From positions 372,001-436,000 of the forward strand of contig CM055605.1 of assembly GCA_029379385.1 (NCBI GenBank): DNA of 64,000 bases. Reading direction: 5' to 3'. Source of the DNA: Quillaja saponaria (Eukaryota > Streptophyta > Magnoliopsida > Fabales > Quillajaceae). The stretch's first letter is position 1. Each line of letters starts with the position of its first letter. The notes under the pieces were generated by a model, which worked only from the letters and a program-made list of their open reading frames with translations, ran no database searches and had not been told where the DNA came from. This document shows, piece by piece, positions 41,851 to 55,267 of the stretch. A program made the position numbers and the translations under genes.

Positions 41851-42771
41851 GATTAATGGACTGTGTTGAGATCAGCAAAGCAAGAGCAACCCTTCCTCTT
41901 TCCCCTCCCCTGCCCCCCTTTGTCTTATTCCTCTCAGGTTACATCCATATTACATTTATTTTTAGGAAGCACAGCATGTGTTAGTTAGATACTAAAAATC
42001 GTGTTGTATGTTGGCTTTGGTTAAGTTTTGTGACACCTGATGCGTATGAATCTAAAAAGTAATTACATAATTGGAATTATTTCATGGAAAATTCCTTCCA
42101 TTGAACTAAGATGGAGAAGATGGTGGGAATAAATTCCAAGCACCCTAAGCTAAAGAAAATTTTGAAGTTGTCACTTGCCTCGCCTTTAGTCTTAAATTGT
42201 AGGAGTTTGCCCGTTCATTAAAGCCAATACGTAGGCAGATTGCCACTTTCACAATAGGAAATTAAATCTTCAGGGGCAATAAAGGATCTCCGTCTTTGAT
42301 ACTGATTATAACGTATGACAGCCCAAAACTGAAATGAAAATGGCATTGCCAAGATATGCCTGGTGAAGTATCAGTGAGCTGTGACTTACGGCAGCCCAAA
42401 ACTGAAATGAAAATGCATTGCCATGACATGCAAAGCGTCAGTTAGTTGGAAGCGTTGTTCTATAGACGTGGTTTACAAGAAAAATCTTTGCAAACCTGCC
42501 GTAGTTGTTGAGATCCCATTTTGCTGCAAAGACAGAAATTGGCAAATGTTACATGCGGTGTTGGAGCAATTCTTAGATTAATTGGACTTGGGAACGACAC
42601 GACATTAACATTTACGTAATCTGCATTTTCATGCTCAAGCAGCGCACTGATTCCCTCAATCTAGTAGTGATTACAATATTATTTCTCCACCTTTGCTAGC
42701 TCGCAATAAGCATTTCTTTTCCTCTTCCCAATGCAATACTGTCTTCCATACAAATTAAGCACGATCTACTT
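41851..42771. other. Convergent 3' region between the bZIP gene and ETFQO
   Basis: Both flanking genes end here, so the 921 bases should hold two 3' UTRs. A 73-bp-period direct repeat (42319-42433) lies in the middle. There is no supported ORF or RNA gene. Confidence 0.55.
42319..42433. repeat. 73-bp-period direct repeat between convergent genes
   Basis: The phrase cagcccaaaactgaaatgaa, followed by aatg.cattgcca.ga.atgc, starts at 42319 and again at 42392. The second copy has a one-base deletion and a few substitutions. The repeat sits about midway between the two converging stop codons. Confidence 0.8.
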
Positions 42772-45700
42772 TTACATTATTGAGTATCCTGGGCCTCCTC
42801 CCCCTTCTGGTACTGTCCACTCAATGTTTTGTGTTGGGTCTTTGATATCACATGCCTGAAATTTTAAGCAAAACTTATCAGTAATAATGATAGAGAAGGA
42901 TGACGCAAATTTTTAATGCTAGAGGATGATGAAGCTGCATTTGAGAGAATGTAAACACCCAAGATAAGTTTAAAAGCCCATGATGAGCAGTCTGCTGTCA
43001 ATATTACAATATTGGTACAGAAAAGGTTCACCTTCACAAATTCACATAACTTGTACTTCTTAGCAAGGAAAAAAAAAAAAATGAACCATTCTCGTTGCTA
43101 ATGGGACTTTTGTTTCTTCAAAAACAGTAACCATTTTAAAGAAAGGGGCATACAGGATCTTTTAGATGATAGAGATAAGAAATATTGGGAAGAAACTTAG
43201 GTTATGTATGAATGATAGAATTGGTTTATGGCTCCTTAATTCTCAATCATGTAAACTTTCTAGGTAGAAGTTCATGGAGATCAATCCAAACCTATTCCAC
43301 TGCATGTCAAAAGACAAACTTCAGAATTTGTACTAAATTCCTGGTTGAAGCAAAACTTGAGTAGTACCACATTAAGCAAATATAAAGATGATTTTCTGTC
43401 CACTGAACCATCCAAAAATTTGCATGAATAAGATATCTTGCGCGTGTATAATTTGTAATGTAGCTAAAACAGCAACCAGTGCAACCTTAGAATTACCTTG
43501 CAATGCAGGCAATTTTGAGCATTGATCTGCAGCTTGAGCTGACTCCTCTCATCTTGGACATACCTATATTTTCAAAAAGATTTGATAAATTATATCCGAA
43601 ATAATTTCAAAAAATTGATGACCACAAACTATAGTAAATGAATATTACTCATATACGCGTGCAGGACAGTATCGCGACTCAGGTCCAGAATACTTTGGCA
43701 AATTTACAAGTTCAGGGATCTTGGGGTCCCTCAGCCGAAGGTGAGAAGGTTGGTCATGTTCATGGTTTGTGTTGCTCCTAAAAATTATGAGAACAAAGAT
43801 GAATATATAGATACCTTAAAGACAGGGAACAGATGTAAAGTATGCACTTTGTTCCGAATAAACTCTGAAAGCTTATCTGTTTATATAAAAGACTTCATTT
43901 TCCATAACATGATTGGACTAACATCAATCTGGTTTATGCACCGCTCATAAAATATTTTACAAATTTGCGAAGTGAAACTGGGGCAAAGGGAGACTGGCAT
44001 GAAAAAGGAAAAGCAGCCCCTCAAATCCAAAAATACTAGGAAAGTAGATGCGTCACTTTCCATGCCAAGGGAAGTTACACAATATACAACCTACTAGGGC
44101 AGGGAAGAACGCTTCCACTGTCATAAACATTTTTCACACCCGTTATAAACTAAGAGGTGAATAAAAGGAAATTTAAGAGGATCTTCACTTTCTTCAAAAT
44201 GTAAGCAACACATAAGGATTCACATTTGGAACCTGTGCAACGAGGTTGGCACGTCAAAGGACAAAATGCCATCTGGCTTTGGATATTGAATTGGAGAATG
44301 TAACTTTGCAGCCTGCACAAATAGAAGAAAGTGATAAAAAAAAAAAATAAAAAAAAACTTTTAGCAATGATACTAAGTAGGTGAAGCTATAAATGTAATC
44401 TAATCATAATTTCTAATTTCATTATACTGTTCGTATGCAATCATAATGAAGCCACATCACCCACCCAAAAATTCAACAAAAAAGTATGTTGGAGCTCTAA
44501 AGTCAAAAAAGCTAGTCCACAGAGTCCCTGCTACTTGGGCATTTATCAACTTCACTTTTTCAGAAAATTTATTTGATAGATAAGTATGATGTTTGGTCTG
44601 AGTATCAGTACAAGCAATTACTTTTCCTAGGTCTATTGACTAGATGAAAAAAAACATCATAGCAACCAAATGTTAAGCCTGTTCAGTTGTGGAAAGAATT
44701 TCCCATCCCCAGTTTTCATCTCTATCTCCACTTTTTCTTTTCTATGAAAAACTATCACACCCAGAAGAAATCATTCACTTTAGAACACCAAAAAAACCCC
44801 TTTGTTTTTCAAATGGAAAATACAGAAAAATATGTTTTGAATTGTTTACAAAGATCTGTTAAGAAACAGTTTAGATTTCTCAAATAGAAAACAAGGTCCT
44901 GCAGTTTTCTCTATGGAAAATATCATATTTGAACTCCGAAAAAGGAAAAAAAAGAACATATTCCCTCTTTTCTATGAAAGTTTTCCTACACTGTTTTCCA
45001 CCAACTATACAGGACTCAGCCATAAAGCCAGAGAAGATTAGAAATGCATTAATTGGGAGCTGAGTGTAATTTATATCAATGCAAACCATAATAAGTCAGA
45101 CTCCTTTCATATACAATTCATTATGTCCAGCAGACACATCATTGGTAAAATTAATAATACTGACTGTATATATAGACATAACCTATTTACTCCTTGAAAC
45201 GGAAAATACAAGTAATCACAAATCTCATCATGAAAAGGATATTTAAATACAAAACATGCCTGTGTGGAAAAGATGTTACACTATATTTTCTGGACATGAA
45301 AATTAATGCACAACTTAATACTGCCAGTAAGACAGACAGAACATACCACAATCATCTTTTCCACGGATGAAAGAAAAAAATAGTTCTCTTACAGATAATA
45401 GAAATTTCATTCACATTTAATTTCTTAACAAAGATTTCTTACACTTGTTGCTTCATGATCAGGTTTACCATGCTTCAGCGTGAACGGGGACCTCCCTTTG
45501 AGTATGTAACTGTCAGGCAGAAAGCAAGGTTGAATAAGGCTCCACTAGAGAAAAAGGAAGCCAAATTCAAAAGAAAAATTGTTCTTACCGTTCTAATGCA
45601 CTTATTGCCAGCCCAGGAATAAGCCCATATTTGAAGGCCTACAATAAAAAGATGACTATAAGGTAAAAAGTGGCATTATAACTCTACCTTCTAAAATATA

Positions 45701-48700
45701 CCCCATATTTTCCCTACTAGCAGATCCCCAGTCAGGTGATGTTGTGTGAATAGACAAATTCAGCAGAGAGGAAGTGTGTTCTAGAGTTCTTGCATCTAGC
45801 AAGATAACTGAAGATGTAGTGGTTCAAGTCAAACTGTTGCTTTCCATCCAGAATAAATGTAATGAAAAAATCAATAACAATACAATCAGTTCAAACTATC
45901 TGGTCATGGTTATCTAAGATGAGATATTCCTGATGCTTTAAAAGATCCAAAGGTTTCAGATTCAAATGGGAATCCAAAAGGAAATAACTTAGAAACAAAA
46001 GAGAAGATAATGAATTGATTAACTAACTGGCCGATAGTTTCGAGCTTTGTATAGTTCTTCCCAGATCCATGAATTTCTCAGAGCATCCCAATAATTTTCC
46101 ATATCCAGACCATCATTAAGTACACCAAATGTAGCTTCAGCTGCTAGCATTCCTGTAAGCAGCAGTAGTAAAAGAAATTAAACTATTAAAGGCTCTGTCA
46201 CTAAAAAAATTTAGCATCATCTTTTCTTAAATTAGACATGGTCACAAAAGTAGAGGCAAAAGTTAAGCCAGTGAACTGAGTGAGTTATACCTGATTTCAT
46301 TGCTGTATGAGATCCCTTTATCTTAGGCACGTTTAGGAAGCCAGCTGAACATCCAAGGATTGCACCTCCCGGGAAAACTGGATATGGAATAGACTGAAAT
46401 TTAACTAGCATCAAAAAATATTGTATGTATAACATGTAATGTCTAAGAGAAATACTAGACTGTTATTCAAAACTGACAGTTATATAACTAATTGGGGAGC
46501 AAAATGAAAACAAACTATCTCATTTTGCAACTTGTTTATCAGTTCATCTGCTTGTCCACATCAAGTTTTTCTATCTCTAGGTGATCATATATAGACACAT
46601 TGTACATGGATCTTCCACTGAATTTTCAAAAATTAGTGCTAGAAGTGACATAAAAGTTCCATTGGGCGAATCATATCTTTAAGACTGCACCTGATTTACA
46701 AAACCTCAAGATGTAGGCAATGAGGGAAATACAGAAATAAAATTCCAAGGATTCTGGCATTCTGCCATTGATGGTAGTCAAAAAAGGAGAATTAGGGATT
46801 ATTAGCTCACCTGAAGACCTCCTTCATTTAGAGTGCGAGCTCCATACTGGAGTACTGTTCCACCTTCCAGAAGTGGTTTGATTGCAGAGTGATGCTTGAG
46901 TTTCTATGCCACTCAAAAAAATAATAATAAAATAAGAAAATAAAAAAGAACAGCTGCAAGACTGTAAAACTAAAACTTCCATTGTACAGATAATATAACT
47001 TCAAAGCTGAGGATAGATATTATTCTCACTGAGAACTTCACACAACCCACATCAGAATATCAAAAAAAGGACCAAGACATAATTGGAAAACCACCAAACT
47101 ACTAAGCCCTTTTATGGATGTGTAATGATTAATAATATAAAGTAAGATATGGATTTATACATCTCAACTCAACTAAGTCTTATATCCAAGACTAGTTAGG
47201 GTTTTTTTATATGTTTTCCTCCATTCACATTGATTCAAGGTATAGTGACACCCAACGCAATCATGTCATTCTCAAGCACTTCTATCCCTCACCCTCGTTT
47301 AATCTGTCCACCTTCACTAAATCACCTCTCCTAACTACGACATCCACTGGCTTACGTTAGATATATCTAAACCACCGTAAATGGTCCCCTCACTTTCTCT
47401 TCAATAGATGCAACCTTCACCTTCCTACTAATCTCCTCATTTCATATTCTATGTTTTCTTGTATGTCCTATCAATCATCTCAGCATTCACATCCCAGTCA
47501 CTCCCATCTTATGTGAGTGCTGTTTCTTACCTGCCCAAATTCGGAACCATACAAAATCTGGATCTATACATGATCAACCAAAATTTCCAGAAATGCATAC
47601 ATCAACGTACCACAAGAAAAGATGTTTTACCTGGAATTCTTCATAAGGATTCAAGAAAGGGTTCTGATAATTCATAGCAATTACAAGGCCAATGGATATC
47701 TGTCAACAATAAATCAGTTATGTAAACAAGGTATCTTGTAATGGACAGCAAATGTGAGTGATAATGCACCATAACTAGTGAAACTAGATTAATAAAGCAT
47801 CAGGAATGATGTATAACATGACTACATCAGATACAGAAGATACATGTGATTTAAAAATGACCAGATAAGTTAAACTATAGATTTAGAGAATCGCTTATCA
47901 AAAAGTGAAAACTCAAATATACCAATTGAATGTTCAATAAGAAATGGGCAGCTAATGACAATAAGGAGAATAACTCTGATGACAATTTAAGAATTTTTAC
48001 AGTGTCTAATTTATTAACAAGAAAAAGAACACTGGTCACAAACAACAAAAGCCATCACCAAATAAAAGTTAAAAGACAAGTATTCCTTGTTAACCAATTC
48101 TTTTAATGTCCAAAAAGCAGTGTCTTTAATTACAATCTATAGAAAGAAATGTAGCAAAATAAGGCGAATACATTCTTACTTGTCTATCGTTCATGTGGTA
48201 CAAAAATGATCCTCCATATGTCTTGTGATCCAAGGGCCAACCTAAAGTGTGAAGTACAGACCCAGGTTTATGTTTCTCTGCATCAACTTCCCAAACCTGA
48301 GTGTTACGAGCTTTCATCGTTTAGGTACAATCTATATTACTATATACAATTTTGATGTGAACTTTATGGATGAAATTAAAACCAACTCTTCTTATTGATG
48401 ACCGATGCAAACACTGGGAAGGTAAGTTCTTATCAAAAAAGTACTGACAATCATTAAAACAGATCTTAGAGGAGCAATTGCTTCAAAAATAAATATTTGA
48501 GTGGGTAAACAATCTATATACTTTCACAGCCCATGACTGATACCATCCTTTAAAATGTGATCGTGCATGAGAAGTACAAAATTAAAATTAAATAATTCGA
48601 TTTGAACCCGGTTGGGCCCTTTTCAAAATAATGTTTATCAAAAAAATTTATATCATTCATAAATCTAGCACAAAGAAGGACTACCTAGATAGTTCTTGTG

Positions 48701-51700
48701 GGTTTCCACAACTGCTAGAGCTCAAAGAAAATTAATTATGAAAAAAAAAAAGAAAAAAAAAAGGATTTTACCTCTTTAATTCCCAAAGCATAGGTCTGAT
48801 GTTGAGTATAACCCTTCTCCCTCAGGTTGTACTTCTGCATTATTTTCTGTCTTGAACCCCCAATAGGTGGAGGTTTTGATATTAGTATAATCAGGATTGG
48901 GAAAGCTGTAATGTTATAACCTATTACAATAGTTTAAAAGTTCTCTGACAAACCTCTGACAGTGATCCTCGACATCCCTCAGCCAAAAGTGTTATGTGAC
49001 CTACACATTATTTGAAGCTCATATAGTTGTATGAAGTGAGGTAACTAGACTAGTCTCAAAAATAATATATTGTTCTTTATTTCTGTATATGTTTCTACAA
49101 AGATGAATATATCAGGTATACTACACACATATGTGTGAGTACATATAGAAGCAATCTTAGAAATTAAATGGTTTTTTCTTCTTATACAAAGCTTTGTAAA
49201 CAATAAATTGTGTTTCACTTCTTTTGAAAACTTGGCATGTTGAACTGTCAGAGATTACCAATTCAGGATCAATTTCTAAACAAAGTATCCCATTCCCACA
49301 AAATCAGAGTTCTCAGTAGAACTATACAGAGAGAGGGCTATCTGCCACATGCAGCAAACAAGATGAACTTTTCCAGTTGATTAGCAGCTGGAATATGGGT
49401 GTGTATATGTGCGTGTGAAAGGCAGAAAGAGAAAGAGGTAAGAAACCTTTGACTTGTACACCACGCTGAAAAGTTTCCTTCTTCGAACTATCTTTTGAAA
49501 CTCCCATATCATTAGTTCCAATACCAACAACCATGTTGTTTGCATCATATAAAATCTGTGCAAGTATAAACCTTCATAACCAAAAATGTTCAACAAAATG
49601 TTTAGCAGCAAAATCCAAGCAAGATCAGAAGTACCTCACTAGCAGCAAAACCGGGATATATTTCCACTCCCAATTCTTCAGCTTTCACTCCCATCCAACG
49701 TACTAACTGACTTAAACTATATCAGAGATCCCACAATAAGAATCTTCTCAATATAGAGCAACTGACACAATTAAATATGAAACAGGAGTTGCAACTTTAA
49801 ACATAGAATCGACCAAGCATTTCAATAAGAAAAGGAAAAGAGCATCTTTGATCTTAAATGTCACAACAACTAACCAGAAAAGGTTGGCAACCATGAAAAT
49901 ATTTGAAAATTTCTCTTTTAACAAAGAACTTCTAAAACATGCCAAGGATGCAATCTGACTTGGCAGCCATTTACTTCCTCTACTAGTGAGAGCTCATGTT
50001 CCAAGAGAACAGGAAACACAAACAAATTATTCAAAAGGATGCTTAAGGTGTGCTCGATTAACATTAGGTCACCTCAAAATCACTTTCCCACCTATGATTA
50101 AGCCTTAAACCCATTTTGGCACCCTTTGGTTTGAATTTTGTCAATATACTTCACATCATTTTATTCCGTACCACTTATCCACCCTCCTTAGAACTTTTCT
50201 GTTTATGTCTGGATGAAAACTAACAGAATATATATATATATATTTATTTATTTGTTAAAACTAGTGAATTCAATGTTCTTTTACCCATTTTTAACAAAAA
50301 TGTCTAGTGAGGATGGTAAAGTGAATACAGAGGAAGACACAAGGTAATAAAGTGATACAATTCAAATCACAAGGCGACACATGATTTTAAGCCTAAGTGT
50401 GTGTAGAAAACCTAACGATGGGAGGCAGGAGGTAAAATGATTGTAAACCCAGATTATATTGTACACCGGTATAACTTGAAGCCCAAAACTCTTTCAAAAC
50501 AAATGTAAGCATGGCATAGATGTGTTACATAAGTACCTAATTACATAGTTTCCTTTGTTATTAAACGGGCATGGAAGTGAGAATGCACGATCCTTCGTGA
50601 GAAACCAAAAGTCGTCAGAGGAAACAGGGATGTTTATAGGTGCCTGCAGATAACATAGAAATAGTCATGCATTGAATGTAGAATGACTAGGCGAGTTATT
50701 TGCATATAAATAGCAGATATATTATTCCCAACATTGTCTTATTAGAAGATAAACAAAAGCTAGTATGAATTGTATTCAAATCAGGACATGGGATTTATTT
50801 TATGAACATCAGTCTGCTTGACCAGCTAAAGGAGCTATACTTGAGAAGCATTTTATAAATTTAATCATTTATCTGTTAGACAAAAGAAAACCCCCCACCC
50901 ACCCTTGTTAGTCACATGAGAAGGCCACATAATCAATTGAGAAATGAGAAATGAGAAATTTCCACATGAAACAAGTATATATTCAAAGCACAAGAAATGA
51001 AGTAAGAGAATTGAAACAAAAAAAAAAAAAACAAAATGAAACAAAGGAATGCACCTCTTCTTGCTTCCATTGTGGAATAAGTTCATCCAGTGCCCGAGGT
51101 TCAAAAACGTTCCCAGAAAGAATGTGGGCACCTAATAGTAACATAAAGGTCATGAATATTGTGGAGAAGATTATTTGTGGGAAACATATAGGCTCAAATG
51201 AATATTTATGAACTTGGAAAGAACACGAGCTAATAATTTATAATCAAAATAGAAGCCTCATCCACCCAAAGAGATTTTGAGGTAGACAAAAACTTAGACT
51301 AGTATAATAGTCTTTCCGTTTTGCATCTGAAAGTTTATCTACTAGAATGCCAGATAATTGTAGTAGAAGAAACCTCAAGGCAAATAGGACCACTTGAATT
51401 TTCACTAACATTCTACACACACCCAAAGGTGGAATTACGTAGCAAAAGTATTTCTCTATAAAATTCATGTAAGAGTTTAACAAAAATGCCATCATCATTT
51501 AACAGAAATAGAACATAAAGCTCGAAGAAATCTCAACATAATCACAGGTGTGATACAGTATGGAAGCAATAATGAAGGTTTCCAAGCAAAGTTTTAAGGT
51601 CATAGACATAGAGTAACAAGTAAAAACATAGATTGATAGATGAATCGAAATCAATTGTAACCCAGTATTCATGCATCATAACAATTACAAAAGTATCCAA

Positions 51701-52206
51701 ACCATCGCAAAAAACATACCAACTTCAGGCCCTTTCTCGACAACACAAACTGATAAGTCAACATCCTTGTCACGACACATTTGCTTCAACCGTATCGCTG
51801 CCGATAGCCCAGCTGGTCCTGCTCCAACAATAACAACATCGTACTCTATAGACTCTCGGTCCGGTTCACTGCTGAAACCCCTCGAGTCACCCACAAAACT
51901 CGAAACCCTCGAATACCCACTTCTGCTTAAATTCCGACCTAGACGGCGAAACGATGGATACTCATAGGAAATATGGGCTCGGATTGGATGGTTTGGAGGA
52001 GAAACGGACCAAGTCGGTTTGGAGAGATTTGATGAGACTGAAGAAGTGAACTCAGGGTTCCATGTGAGGTTGGAATTGGATTGGGTCGAGTTGCAGATGT
52101 GAGTGTGCAGATACAAGTGATTGGATGAATAACATGAAAGAAAGGTTGATTTCTTGCTGGAGTTGGATTTGGATTTGGAGGACACTGAGAGAAGAAGCCT
52201 GAGCAT
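42772..52206 (-). CDS. ETFQO: Electron-transfer flavoprotein:ubiquinone oxidoreductase, mitochondrial
   Basis: Eighteen exons on the minus strand, from the start codon: 51720-52206, 51055-51131, 50537-50643, 49635-49716, 49447-49555, 48954-49000, 48772-48846, 48180-48296, 47631-47699, 46811-46903, 46291-46393, 46028-46152, 45589-45638, 45443-45509, 44233-44312, 43649-43777, 43497-43563 and 42772-42855. They join in phase to 655 residues (Arabidopsis about 633). A Ser/Asn-rich presequence of about 100 residues precedes the FAD-binding GAGPAG at 128-133. FAD/NAD-type core motifs follow ([27 protein letters not shown]). The C-terminal 4Fe-4S ligands are C600 and the C-x2-C-x2-C at 624/627/630. 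The enzyme sits on the inner mitochondrial membrane and passes electrons from ETF to ubiquinone. In plants it supports branched-chain amino acid, lysine and phytol catabolism in darkness. The donor at 45442 is read as GTAAGA because this keeps phase. Confidence 0.97.
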
Positions 52207-54380
52207 GGTTCTGGAAATGGCTAAACGATCAGTAACTTCTGAGTTCTGATATGGTGGCTGCTCTTGTTCGTTTACGGAGGATAGACTAGAAGTCCCTTAT
52301 TAGCAGAATAAACGATGAGCTTGTCTAGAGGAACAGTTACACGTTGCATAATCACTATCCCTCATCCGTCTAGTCTAGCTACTACGGGTGTCTCCACCAC
52401 TACGACCTGCCGTTTACCCTCCGACTATATAACAACACATACCAGTAAGTAGTAACATTTGTTAAGTCAAAAGTCATAACATTCCTCTATTTGTCCATAA
52501 ACCACTGCCATGTGAATTATCATAATCTTTGGTGATTTGTATCAAACTGAATGCAATCAACATATAAATAGACTAGACTGTAGAGGTAGAGGCGATTAGT
52601 GAATATGTGCACAAACTAATTCGAACATACCTAATTATTAAATTAAAAAATATAAAATATATATAACTAGTCACCCATTTATGTAATATAGATGAACATA
52701 TATATTTCATATGTAAATAGTTAAGACTTTAAAGATTCATCCACAAAATAAAATCAAGTAGTTAAAATTTAAATCATTAATTTTTGATGATCTACTTATA
52801 AATTTATCACATATATAATTAACACGTCAATCATTCATGATGATATACATACATATTTTTGATAATGTTATTAACACGCTTTTATATATTAATGATTTGA
52901 AAACAAAATATTTTCTACTTGTAAAGTAAATAGTAAGTGTTTTTGATGATTTACATACAAAGTTTTTTCTAATACGTAAATGAGGACGTAAATCGACAGT
53001 CGTCATGACAATTTCTGTACAAACTGTCTCATTTTATAATTAATATTTATATTAGCATACTTTGTGACGATTTATCTACATTTATAATCAATATAATTTG
53101 AGACAATTTATTTACATTTATAATTTTTATGTAAATCATCAATGTTGCTGTATACAAGCTATTTCTATTTGTAATTGACATATAAATCATCAACATCTTG
53201 TGTAATTAGCAAGAAATTGTTAATAATTTAAAGGATTTATTCGAAGCCGATTTATATATATAAGTGATTTTCTTAAAACTATTTGTACATGTAAATCATA
53301 AGGATTTTAATCAATTTGTAAATGTATACAATTAGTACATAAATCAAGTTTTAGACATTCTATTTACAAGTTATTCTCATATATATGTCATTAATATATA
53401 AATTTTCATAACTTTTTAAGAATTAGTTTACAAAATATTATTATATATAATAAACATTTATTGTTCGTGTTGCTCAAAAGCCAAGAGTCGGACTTGGAAT
53501 TGTTGGAAATGTATAACTTCGAGAGAATTGATAATGTGAAAAACTAATTGATATATACATAGCAAAGGCATAAAGGTCTTCAAGTCTGTTGCACAAATTC
53601 ACAGGCAAGTCTAAGGCACCCTACACCAAAGTTGAAACACGAAGATACAAACACCAGAGAAAAGTAATGTAAGTAATTATGAAGAAGAGTGGCAGTGTGG
53701 TTATGATTGCAATCTACAGCTTTCCTTGTGCTGCACCAACTTCATGTTTTACCTAACTTCATCACCTTACCATGGATTGCGAGTAATGAACCTCTTGTTC
53801 TGCTGTCCTGCAACAATCAATTACTACACAGAATTGGCCTACCAATCATAGCTAGTCATACTCACAGTTTATGATTTAAGTGTATAAATAGAATCAAAGG
53901 GGTCAAATTTTACAAGTTGAAATTACCAGAGACAAAAGGCACTAGTTACCAGCAATTAGTAGTCTGACTGTAGGGACTGATCAGAATCCTAGCAGTGCCT
54001 TCTCCTTCCAATAATAAGATCAAAAAAATTAAGTCCTCTATGCATCAAACAAAATTCTTTAAATGGTTCATTAATCCATTGATTAAATTCGAATAAAAAA
54101 CAAAACCATATAAAATACTGAGAGGAAATCATATAATTAACATGCATGTATCTTCTATATATATTAAAAAAATAAAAAATTAATACAAGTCTTCCTTTAT
54201 TTAAGTAATGTAAATCGTCAATTTGCATGTAAATAGCTAGTACCTCTGGCGATTTTCATACAAATAAAAACTTCTCCCAGCAAACAAGAGTCTTATTAAT
54301 TATGGATAAATTACATATACAGTACTGTGCCTTAGCAAATCACTTACACTCCATTGTATCTCTTGTTGGTGTTGAAGAAA
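52207..54380. other. ETFQO upstream flank and AT-rich repeat-bearing intergenic DNA
   Basis: The first 250 bases should be the ETFQO 5' UTR and promoter. From about 52600 the DNA becomes extremely AT-rich, with a degenerate repeat field listed separately. The stretch 53480-54000 is less AT-rich. It holds one exon-like piece on the minus strand (acceptor ttgcag, then codons for QQNKRFITRNPW and TAA at about 53770-53809), too little to call a gene. No intact coding gene is supported. Confidence 0.5.
52600..53460. repeat. Field of degenerate gtaaatcatca/gatttacatac motifs
   Basis: Short variants of a common phrase recur in both orientations: gtaaatcatcaatg, ataaatcatcaacat, gatttacatacaaag, gacgatttatctacat, acgtaaatcgacag. 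Units are about 20-50 bases apart and diverged. The same phrase reappears at about 54205-54260 (gtaaatcgtcaatttgcatgtaaat). Many short inverted and direct copies of one motif resemble the subterminal repeats of CACTA-type DNA transposons, but no CACTA ends or transposase are seen. Confidence 0.45.
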
Positions 54381-54384
54381 AATG

Positions 54385-54900
54385 GAGCCATTAGGATCCA
54401 TTTGGAGGGAAGGGAATAGAGGGAAGGAAAGGAGAGGAGAGGGTAATATATATATTTTTTTGTTTTGGAATCTTTTTTTTAATTGAAGGGAGAGGAAATG
54501 AAAGGATAAATGTACCTTCTTTAAATCTCTCAAAATCTCAAAATTATAATTTTTTTACATTGGGAAGACTTGGAAGGAGAGGACTACTTTATAATTTTTT
54601 ATTGTAGTGCCAAATATATCTCTATTATTTTTATTAAATATCTACTAATACTCAATTAAAATATTTTAAGGACAAAATCATAAAAATATAAATATTTTAT
54701 CCTTTCATCTCTTTTCTCTCAACTTTCAAATAAGAAATGTACACTATCATTTCTTTTTCTTTTATTTTTTCAACTTCTAAATGAGAAAAATGATAAATGT
54801 CAATTTTTCTCCACTCTCCTCCCATCTCCTCTCTCTTCATTTACTCTTTTATCCTTTCCCCTCAAACTCTCATTCTTTCCCCTCAAACTCCCAATTAATG
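54385..54900. mobile_element. Fold-back MITE-like element
   Basis: A purine-rich left arm begins at about 54399 (tttggagggaagggaatag) and is mirrored by a pyrimidine-rich right arm ending at about 54893, whose reverse complement begins tttgaggggaaagaatgag. Internal segments also pair: atgaaaggat at about 54499 against atcctttcat at about 54700. The right arm carries a short tandem duplication (ctcattctttcccctcaaac). There is no ORF. A non-autonomous, terminally inverted element of about 500 bp fits best. I could not identify a target-site duplication with confidence. Confidence 0.5.
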
Positions 54901-55267
54901 TCATATGAATGCCAATGTCGTTTGCAAAGAGTATAAGAGTTCCTTTCCGCATGGGTTGCTAAATATCTACTCCTTTTTTTGTATTTATTTTTTTATAGGT
55001 GAAAGGGGAATGCATTAAAACAAAATAAGAGATACGAAAAGTTCTAGCCATAACAATGGCATCCAAAGATGGTTCATTATAGATCAGCCCCGAGAGTTTC
55101 AAAATAACCAAAGGGACCCCACATTTTTCTCAAACTTCCATTGCTCCGCAGTGGTGGGGTCTTGGCCCCTGGCACAAAGTTTATGTGACCTTTATAAACA
55201 AATTTCCACTACAAATTAGATTCTATATCAACTTGTATCATATACAAGAAAAAAAACGTTTACAACT

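Noticed and set aside
48595..48625. tRNA-like T-arm phrase (reverse complement contains cgggttcaaatcg)
   Set aside because: No acceptor stem, D-arm or anticodon stem can be drawn around it, and it lies inside an ETFQO intron.
51671..51967. 98-residue + strand ORF overlapping ETFQO exon 1
   Set aside because: It is the antisense shadow of the coding exon; the minus-strand frame has the FAD motif and correct splice phase.
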